A DNA stretch of 19,347 nucleotides from CABRXV01 sp900754955 (GTDB lineage Bacteria > Actinomycetota > Coriobacteriia > Coriobacteriales > Eggerthellaceae), in assembly GCA_902475005.1 (NCBI GenBank), contig CABRXV010000038.1:1-19347 (forward strand), given 5' to 3'. The notes under the pieces are model-generated. The model was given only the letters and a program-made list of their open reading frames with translations, did not search any database and was not told the DNA's origin. Below, one piece after another: positions 6,305 through 11,911 of the stretch. Position 1 is the first letter of the stretch. Each line of letters opens with the position of its first letter. Position numbers and translations under genes: made by a program.

Positions 6305-7447
6305 ATGTTCGCCGCCACTATCGGCATGTTCGCCTCGATGACGCTCGCCCTCGGGCTGCTGCTCGCATTCACGCCCTACCTCATGCGCCGCAACGAATGC
6401 TTCGCCGTCACCGTGCCCGCCGCCGCGCAAACCGACCCGCGCATCATCGCGCTCAAAAAGCGTTATGCCACCGTCATGCTTGCGCTGACCGTCGCCGCCA
6501 CCGTCGTCTCCCTTATCGCGGGCGTCCTCATCGCCTCCGGCGGCGAGCAGGCGGAAAACGCAAGCGCGCTCGCGGGCTCGTTTGCCGAGTGCGCCGCCAT
6601 CCTCGTCCTCATCGTCGTCTCGTTCGCCCTCATGCTGCGCAACCGCCGCTCCGTGATGAGCCTCAAGAGGCAGGAAGGCTGGAGCGCAGCGCGCACGCAG
6701 ACCGCCGCCGTCGTGGCCGAGGCCGACCTGCCCGGCGCCCTCCCCCTCACCTGGAACCTGCTCTACATCCCCGTGATTCTCGGCACGCTTGCACTCGGGC
6801 TCGCGCTCTACCCGCACATGCCCGACATGCTGCCCATGCACGCCGACCTCAACGGCACCGTCACGCACTACGAGCCGAAATCGCTCGGCATCGTCATCGG
6901 CTTCCCCGCGCTGATCGAGGTGTTCCTCGCCGCCTGCTTCACGTTCTGCCATTGGATGATGCTGCGCTCGAAGCGGCCGACCGACCCAGCGGCGCCGGCC
7001 ACCTCCGCGCTCGCCTACGGCCTGTTCGCCCGCGCGCAGAGCGTATTCCTGCTGATCATCGGCATGCTTCTCGGCGCGGGCATCGGCATTCTGTTCATGC
7101 TCTCGTCGGCTGGCTTCATCGGACTCGAGCAGGCGGGTATCGTCATCGTCGTGCTGTGCATCCCCATCATCGTCGGCAGCATCGCGCTATCGGTCGTCTA
7201 CGGCCAGGCGGGCAGCCGCGTGTTCAAGCGCATGCAGGGCGACGCGCCCCTGCTTGCCGACGATGACGAGCACTGGAAGCTCGGCCTCTTCTACGTCAAC
7301 CGCGACGACGCGAGCCTGTTTCTGCCCGAGCGCTTCGGCATCGGCTGGACGATGAACTTCGCCCGGCCGGCCGCCTGGGCTATTATCGTCGGCAGCGTGG
7401 CGCTCACTGCCGCGTTCATCGTCGCCATTGCGCTGCTCGTGAGCTAG
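6305..7447 (+). CDS. DUF1648/DUF5808 multi-spanning membrane protein
   Basis: The 380-residue protein has about eight hydrophobic segments. Its central part (about residues 150-193) carries the DUF1648 pattern, a membrane helix followed by MPDMLPMHADLNGTV. Residues about 323-352 match the DUF5808 signature (WKLGLFYVNRDD, then RFGIGWTMNF). DUF1648 is also found in SdpI, the immunity protein against the SdpC toxin of Bacillus subtilis, and such proteins are often paired with YtrA-type GntR regulators. The ATG at 6305 is chosen because GAAAGGA (6288-6294) is ten bases upstream. The in-frame GTG at 6296 would leave only one base of spacing. It is coupled to gntR (two-base gap) and convergent with the downstream permease. 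Confidence 0.85.
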   Translation: MFAATIGMFASMTLALGLLLAFTPYLMRRNECFAVTVPAAAQTDPRIIALKKRYATVMLALTVAATVVSLIAGVLIASGGEQAENASALAGSFAECAAILVLIVVSFALMLRNRRSVMSLKRQEGWSAARTQTAAVVAEADLPGALPLTWNLLYIPVILGTLALGLALYPHMPDMLPMHADLNGTVTHYEPKSLGIVIGFPALIEVFLAACFTFCHWMMLRSKRPTDPAAPATSALAYGLFARAQSVFLLIIGMLLGAGIGILFMLSSAGFIGLEQAGIVIVVLCIPIIVGSIALSVVYGQAGSRVFKRMQGDAPLLADDDEHWKLGLFYVNRDDASLFLPERFGIGWTMNFARPAAWAIIVGSVALTAAFIVAIALLVS

Positions 7448-7495
7448 CGGAACCGCCCACGCGCGCCGCCGTGGCGCCGCTGCAGCGCCGCCGCC

Positions 7496-8893
7496 CTAGG
7501 CCGTGCTGGCAGCCGCCGACGACCCCGACGACGCGCCCGCCGAGCTCGCCGCGGAACTCGAAGAGCCCGCACCCGCGCTGGTGTCGGCACCCGCTTGCGC
7601 GCCCTGCGCGCCCGCACCCGATCCGTCCACGCGGCTCGAGTCGTCGGGCGTGATCGACATGCTCTGGAAGCGGTTCTCCATGTACTGGTTGTCGAAATGC
7701 TCGGCGTAGAACTGCTCCACCGGCGACGACGCCTGAATGCCCGACACGCGCTCGAACCAGCAGTCGAGCGCCTGCAGCGTCATGATGCCGTTCACGAGCA
7801 TGAGCACCGCGCAGATCGTCGTGAACGAGTAGCGGATCTGCCAAGGGATGATGTTGATGAGCTTGAGCAGGTACGGCAGGCACAGCTTGATCCACGCGAA
7901 GCCGAGCGCACCCCACATGAGCATAAACGGCGTAGACGTGCGCCCCTGCGCGATCGCCGCGATGGGGTCGGGCACGCCGAACAGCTTCATGCCCGTGTAA
8001 TCCCATGCCACCGCGCCGAACGCTGTCTGCATGAACCAACTGACGAAGAACTCGAACGCGCCGCCGATCACCGCCGACACCACGAAGATGATGACGGGGT
8101 TCGACTTGTAGAAGCGGTTGAGCGCCACCGTCATGAGCACGGCGCCGAACCCGTAAATGGGCGAGAACGGCCCGAACAGCATGCCGGCGCGATCCTGGTA
8201 GTGGCCAGGATCAACCACCACCATGTGATACACCGTCTCGATGAGAAGCCCGAGCACGCAGCACACCACGAACACCCAGAACAGGTTGAAGAAGTTGAGC
8301 TCGATGTAGCCCTTCCCCTCGGGGTCGCGCCCGAGCGTGCCAGCCTCGGCCGCCTCGCGATCCTCCATGCTGCGGAGGCGGCGGCGCAGCTCGCGCTCCT
8401 CATGCAGCGACGGATCCATCGTGACCGACAGCGCAAGCAGGATGACGAGCTGGATGGCAGGCGCGATGAGGTGCTCTCCGAGGCCCTGCAGCATGATGTC
8501 GAGCAGGATGCGCACGATGGTGAGCGCGATGAGCAGGTACGACCACCGCGCAGCGTAGCGCCGACGGTTGCGCAGCAGCGCGATGCCGAACACCACGAGG
8601 CACACGGCGTTCACCACGATCACGATGAACGAAGCCACCATGACGATGGAGGTGAGCGTGATGTTGTCGCCGATCGCCACGAGATCGGGGCGGTAGAGCA
8701 TCGCCCAGGCAACCATGCCGACGAACAGGGCGGCGATGGGGATCGTGACGATGCCGTCGATCAGGCACAGCAGGCCGTAGATCTTGGCGACGAGCGGGGT
8801 CTTCTTCTTATCGACGGGCAGGGGCACGTCGGGGTCGAACTGGTTTCCAGCAGGGTCGTATATGCCGTCGGGCTTCTCAACGTCGAGGCTCAC
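7496..8893 (-). CDS. Putative ABC-transporter permease, CmpB/PF06541 type
   Basis: The 465-residue protein has an N-terminal cytoplasmic segment and about four membrane helices (roughly 36-66, 79-107, 118-136, 143-157). A charged linker (161-195) follows, then the family core from about 200 to 410. The core includes LFGPFSPIYGFG (239-250) and the FEFFVSW region, which I associate with the putative ABC_trans_CmpB permease family. No ATPase gene is adjacent, so transport is unproven. The last 48 residues (418-465) are almost only Ser, Ala and Gly, an unusual low-complexity tail. The start is a GTG at 8893 because AAGGAG lies six bases upstream; a longer frame to 8974 has no such signal and encodes Arg/Pro-rich sequence. 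It converges on the DUF1648 gene with a 48-base gap. Confidence 0.8.
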   Translation of the reverse strand: MSLDVEKPDGIYDPAGNQFDPDVPLPVDKKKTPLVAKIYGLLCLIDGIVTIPIAALFVGMVAWAMLYRPDLVAIGDNITLTSIVMVASFIVIVVNAVCLVVFGIALLRNRRRYAARWSYLLIALTIVRILLDIMLQGLGEHLIAPAIQLVILLALSVTMDPSLHEERELRRRLRSMEDREAAEAGTLGRDPEGKGYIELNFFNLFWVFVVCCVLGLLIETVYHMVVVDPGHYQDRAGMLFGPFSPIYGFGAVLMTVALNRFYKSNPVIIFVVSAVIGGAFEFFVSWFMQTAFGAVAWDYTGMKLFGVPDPIAAIAQGRTSTPFMLMWGALGFAWIKLCLPYLLKLINIIPWQIRYSFTTICAVLMLVNGIMTLQALDCWFERVSGIQASSPVEQFYAEHFDNQYMENRFQSMSITPDDSSRVDGSGAGAQGAQAGADTSAGAGSSSSAASSAGASSGSSAAASTA

Positions 8894-8962
8894 TGCGCGC
8901 TCCTTGGATCGGGATGGCTCCCGCGCGGCCAGGCGGCGCGGCGGGGTCGTGCAACGCAAGCC

Positions 8963-8968
8963 ATCATA
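8963..8968 (-). promoter_or_regulatory. Candidate -10 element for the CmpB permease
   Basis: The minus strand reads TATGAT, 70 bases upstream of the GTG start at 8893. No clear -35 hexamer is present, so this rests on a single AT-rich hexamer in GC-rich surroundings. Confidence 0.35.
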
Positions 8969-8988
8969 CCGCACGGGGGTTCCGCGCG

Positions 8989-9000
8989 CGTTCGCGAACG
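8989..9000. repeat. Perfect 12-bp palindrome CGTTCGCGAACG
   Basis: The sequence is identical on both strands and lies just upstream of the candidate permease -10. CGTTC and GAACG recur at 9087-9091 and 9104-9108 with a 12-base spacer. This arrangement suggests two related operator sites in one divergent region, though chance similarity in GC-rich DNA remains possible. Confidence 0.4.
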
Positions 9001-9116
9001 GCTCTCAACCTGAAACACCACACCGACCCGCTCCGCCGAGCCCCGACGCCCCAACGTTTCATCTCGGTCAAATCTCGTGCTCATTTCGTTCACCGCGAAA
9101 CGCGAACGGCGGCGCG

Positions 9117-9125
9117 TGGTACGAT
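9117..9125 (+). promoter_or_regulatory. Extended -10 promoter candidate for the DUF1846 gene
   Basis: TG, one base, then TACGAT (9120-9125) forms an extended -10 about 100 bases before the ATG at 9227. No convincing -35 was found. Confidence 0.35.
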
Positions 9126-9226
9126 GCACGGTGGCATTTTCCGCCTGCCCGCAGCCGCACAACGCGACCGCGCGTCACGCCGTTGCAGGCAGGCGTCGAT
9201 CTCAAGGGAAGGAGCACGGCACACCC

Positions 9227-10708
9227 ATGCGCATTGGTTTCGACAACGAAAAGTACATCAAGCTCCAGGCGGAGCACATCCGCGAGCGCATCGGCCAGTT
9301 CGGCGGCAAGCTGTACCTCGAGTTCGGCGGCAAGCTCTTCGACGACTACCACGCCTCGCGCGTACTTCCCGGCTTCGCGCCCGACGCCAAGATCAGCATG
9401 CTCAAGAGCCTCATCGACGAAGTCGAGATCGTCATCGCCATCAACGCCAACGACATCGAGAAGTCGAAGGTGCGCGGCGACCTCGGCATCACCTACGACG
9501 AGGACGTGCTGCGCCTCATGGACATCTTCCGCAGCATGGGCTTCATGGTGGGCAACGTGGTCATCACGCAGTACGCCAACCAGCCCGACGCCGACGCGTT
9601 CCGCAAGCGCCTCACCTCGATGGGCATCACGAGCTACCTGCACTACCCCATCGCCGGCTACCCCTACGACATCGATCGCATCGTGAGCGACGAGGGCTAC
9701 GGCAAGAACGAATTCATCGAGACGAGCCGCCCGCTCGTCGTGGTCACCGCCCCCGGCCCCGGCTCGGGCAAGATGGCCACCTGCCTCTCGCAGCTCTATC
9801 ACGAGAACAAGCGCGGCGTTGCGGCCGGCTACGCCAAGTACGAGACCTTCCCCATCTGGAACCTGCCGCTCAACCACCCAGTGAACATCGCCTACGAGGC
9901 CGCCACCGTCGACCTCGACGACGACAACATCATCGATCCCTTCCACCTGGAGGCCTACGGCGAGACCACCGTCAACTACAACCGCGACGTCGAGATCTTC
10001 CCCGTACTCAAATCCATGATGGAGCGCATCCAGGGCGAGAGCCCCTACAAGTCGCCCACCGACATGGGCGTCAACATGGCGGGCATGGCCATCGTCGACG
10101 ACGAGGCGTGCCGCGAGGCCGCCGAGATGGAGATCGTGCGCCGCTACTTCCAGACCGCCGTGGAGCTCAAGCGCACGGGCGTCGGCGAGAAGTGGCTCGC
10201 GAAGCTCGAGATGCTCATGAACCGCGCGAGCGTGAACGTCAACCTCTCCCCCGCCCGCAGCGCAGCCCTGCTCAAGGAGGAGACCACGGGCGCTCCCGCC
10301 GGCGCCATGCAGCTGCCCGACGGCACGGTGGTCACCGGCAAGACCGGTCCGCTGCTCGGCGCCGCATCGGCTCTGCTCATGAACGCGCTCAAGGGCGTCT
10401 CCGGTGTGGATGACAAGCTCGACGTCATCTCCGACGAGGTGCTCGAGCCCATCTGCCACCTCAAGACCGAGCACCTGAAGAGCCAGAACCCGCGCCTGCA
10501 TTCCGACGAGACGCTGCTCGCGCTCTCCATCAGCTCGGTGACGAACCCCATCGCCGAGCAGCTCATCGACAACGCCGACAAGCTGCGCGGCTGCGACGCG
10601 TACTTCTCGGTGATCATCTCGTCGACCGACGAGAAGCTCTACCGCACGCTCGGCATCAACGTGTGCTGCGAGCCGAAATACGAGCAGCACCGCTACTATC
10701 ACAAGTAG
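9227..10708 (+). CDS. DUF1846 domain-containing protein
   Basis: The 493-residue cytoplasmic protein matches the full-length DUF1846 family from end to end. It starts MRIGFDNEKYIKLQAEHI, contains FGGKLFDDYHASRVLPGF early on, and has TAPGPGSGKMATCLSQLYHE in the middle (residues 174-193). The GPGSGK segment resembles a nucleotide- or phosphate-binding loop, though the family is not a standard P-loop NTPase as far as I know. Crystal structures exist for family members, but no accepted biochemical role is known to me. The start at 9227 is supported by GGGAAGGAG (9206-9214), although its 12-base spacing is long. It stands alone between a divergent permease and a strong terminator, so it is monocistronic. 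Confidence 0.88.
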   Translation: MRIGFDNEKYIKLQAEHIRERIGQFGGKLYLEFGGKLFDDYHASRVLPGFAPDAKISMLKSLIDEVEIVIAINANDIEKSKVRGDLGITYDEDVLRLMDIFRSMGFMVGNVVITQYANQPDADAFRKRLTSMGITSYLHYPIAGYPYDIDRIVSDEGYGKNEFIETSRPLVVVTAPGPGSGKMATCLSQLYHENKRGVAAGYAKYETFPIWNLPLNHPVNIAYEAATVDLDDDNIIDPFHLEAYGETTVNYNRDVEIFPVLKSMMERIQGESPYKSPTDMGVNMAGMAIVDDEACREAAEMEIVRRYFQTAVELKRTGVGEKWLAKLEMLMNRASVNVNLSPARSAALLKEETTGAPAGAMQLPDGTVVTGKTGPLLGAASALLMNALKGVSGVDDKLDVISDEVLEPICHLKTEHLKSQNPRLHSDETLLALSISSVTNPIAEQLIDNADKLRGCDAYFSVIISSTDEKLYRTLGINVCCEPKYEQHRYYHK

Positions 10709-10748
10709 GGCGCCGCACTCGCGCTGCGCCTGCATCAGGCGACACGAG

Positions 10749-10789
10749 AAGGGCCTGCTTCCCATACGGGAGGCAGGCCCTTTTGCTTT
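10749..10789 (+). terminator. Strong Rho-independent terminator after the DUF1846 gene
   Basis: A 15-bp stem (10749-10763 with 10768-10782, one G-T wobble) closes an ATAC tetraloop and runs directly into TTTTGCTTT on the plus strand. On the minus strand the same stem is followed only by TTCTCGTG, so it may also stop nadK transcription, but less efficiently. Confidence 0.9.
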
Positions 10790-10821
10790 CTCGCGGGAAC
10801 GGGAAGCGTAAGCGGGCACTC

Positions 10822-11841
10822 CTAGAAGAACGTGTGCGCGATACGCGTGTAGAAGTCGTCGCCCGATGCGCGCAGCAGCACCGTCGGCACGTCGCCGCGG
10901 CGCACGTAGACGCGCCGCACGGGGCGGTCGAACGCGATCATGTCGCCGTCCACGAACAGCGTCGCCTCACGACCCGCGTCGTTGTTCGTGACCGTCACAC
11001 AAGCTACATCGGTGCTGCCCGTCAGCAGGGCGCGCGAGTTGAGCGAGTGAGGCGCGATCGGCACGATGACGAGCCCCGAGAACCCGGGCGCCACGAGCGG
11101 CCCGCCCGCCGACAGCGCATACGCCGTCGAGCCCGTGGCCGTGGCGACGACGAGACCGTCGCCGCGCATGTCGGCCACATGGCTGTCGGCAACGTCGAGC
11201 GAGAAGTCGACGATGCGGCCGAGGGCGCCGCGCGTCACCGCCACCTCGTTGAGCGCGAAGAAGGTTCGGGGCGCCGACGCACCCGCCGCAGGCTCCGCGT
11301 CGTCCACATCGTCCGCGTCAGCCGCGTATGGGCCGTCCGCATATGGGGCGTCCGCATCCCATGCGTCATCTGTGGGCTCATCCTCGTACGGATCGACATC
11401 GCCCTCGCATACCACGTCGATGCGCAGGTTGTCGCGCCGCTCGCGCGCGTACTCGTCCGCCAGCGCGCGGCCCACCATCTCAACCACACTCTCGTCGCAG
11501 GCGTTCGCCAAAAAGCCGAGATGGCCGAAGTTGATGCCGAGGATGGGCGTCGAGGAGCCCTGCAGAAGGCGCGCGGTGCGCAAAATCGTGCCGTCGCCCC
11601 CAAGCACGACCGCCAGGTCGTACACGCTCTCGCGCGCACGGTCGAGCACCGCATCGAGCCGCTCGAGCTCGGCGTCGTCTTCCACGAGCGCAGGCTCCCC
11701 GCCGTTCATGCGGCTGAACAGTGGCGAGGTCGAGTCAACGAGGTCGAGCTGCACCGATTGCGTCATGAAGTACGCCGCCAGGAGCATCGACGCGTCGAGC
11801 GCCTTCGGGTTGGAGTTATTGCGCACCACCAGGACATGCAT
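10822..11841 (-). CDS. nadK: NAD kinase with acidic inter-domain insert
   Basis: This 339-residue enzyme phosphorylates NAD to NADP using ATP or polyphosphate. The catalytic GGDGT loop is at 81-85, followed by the INFGHLGFLA segment (103-112). The ALNEV motif that positions NAD is at 196-200 and the TATGSTAYALSAGGP diphosphate-binding loop at 234-248. C-terminal VDGD and basic strands complete the fold. Residues about 147-190 form an acidic Asp/Ala/Tyr-rich insert between the N-terminal domain and the C-terminal beta domain, encoded partly by a 15-bp tandem repeat. This makes the protein longer than the usual 290-310 residues. The ATG at 11841 has only a weak GAAAGTGG upstream. It diverges from murJ and converges on the DUF1846 terminator. 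Confidence 0.95.
   Translation of the reverse strand: MHVLVVRNNSNPKALDASMLLAAYFMTQSVQLDLVDSTSPLFSRMNGGEPALVEDDAELERLDAVLDRARESVYDLAVVLGGDGTILRTARLLQGSSTPILGINFGHLGFLANACDESVVEMVGRALADEYARERRDNLRIDVVCEGDVDPYEDEPTDDAWDADAPYADGPYAADADDVDDAEPAAGASAPRTFFALNEVAVTRGALGRIVDFSLDVADSHVADMRGDGLVVATATGSTAYALSAGGPLVAPGFSGLVIVPIAPHSLNSRALLTGSTDVACVTVTNNDAGREATLFVDGDMIAFDRPVRRVYVRRGDVPTVLLRASGDDFYTRIAHTFF
11325..11354. repeat. 15-bp imperfect tandem repeat inside the NAD kinase insert
   Basis: Units 11325-11339 and 11340-11354 agree at 13 of 15 positions, and a degraded third copy may follow. The repeat keeps frame and encodes the alternating Asp/Ala/Gly-Pro-Tyr-Ala part of the insert. This suggests the insert expanded by slippage. 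Confidence 0.6.
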
Positions 11842-11861
11842 GCAAGGCCACTTTCTCGTTT

Positions 11862-11870
11862 TGCTATGAT
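11862..11870 (+). promoter_or_regulatory. Extended -10 promoter for murJ
   Basis: TGC followed by TATGAT (11865-11870) is a good extended -10 with the same TGC lead seen before the PAS regulator. Transcription would begin near 11877, 35 bases upstream of the murJ ATG. Confidence 0.55.
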
Positions 11871-11879
11871 TGGATGATC

Positions 11880-11885
11880 ATTATA
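11880..11885 (-). promoter_or_regulatory. Consensus -10 promoter element for nadK
   Basis: The minus strand reads TATAAT, giving a start near 11873 and a leader of about 32 bases to the ATG at 11841. It is separated from the opposing murJ -10 by only nine bases, so polymerase footprints at the two promoters must overlap. Confidence 0.5.
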
Positions 11886-11911
11886 TCCGATGCTCATGAA
11901 GGCCCCGAGAC

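Larger units (their letters stand above)
8894..9226. other. Divergent intergenic region between the CmpB permease and DUF1846 genes
   Basis: No gene is supported in these 333 bases. An in-frame extension of the DUF1846 gene to 9077 and one of the permease to 8974 are open but lack start signals and conserved-looking sequence. The region contains promoter candidates for both strands (8963-8968 minus, 9117-9125 plus) and a perfect 12-bp palindrome (8989-9000). Confidence 0.5.

Noticed and set aside
7473..7489. GGCGC/GCGCC hairpin between the DUF1648 and CmpB genes as a terminator
   Set aside because: Only five base pairs in very GC-rich sequence, with no T-tract on either strand.
7595..9013. 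472-residue plus-strand frame opposite the CmpB permease
   Set aside because: His/Arg/Asp-rich antisense sequence with no start signal; the minus strand encodes a coherent membrane protein.
9068..10819. 583-residue minus-strand frame opposite the DUF1846 gene
   Set aside because: It would run through the strong terminator stem and has no family features; the plus strand is a full-length DUF1846 protein.
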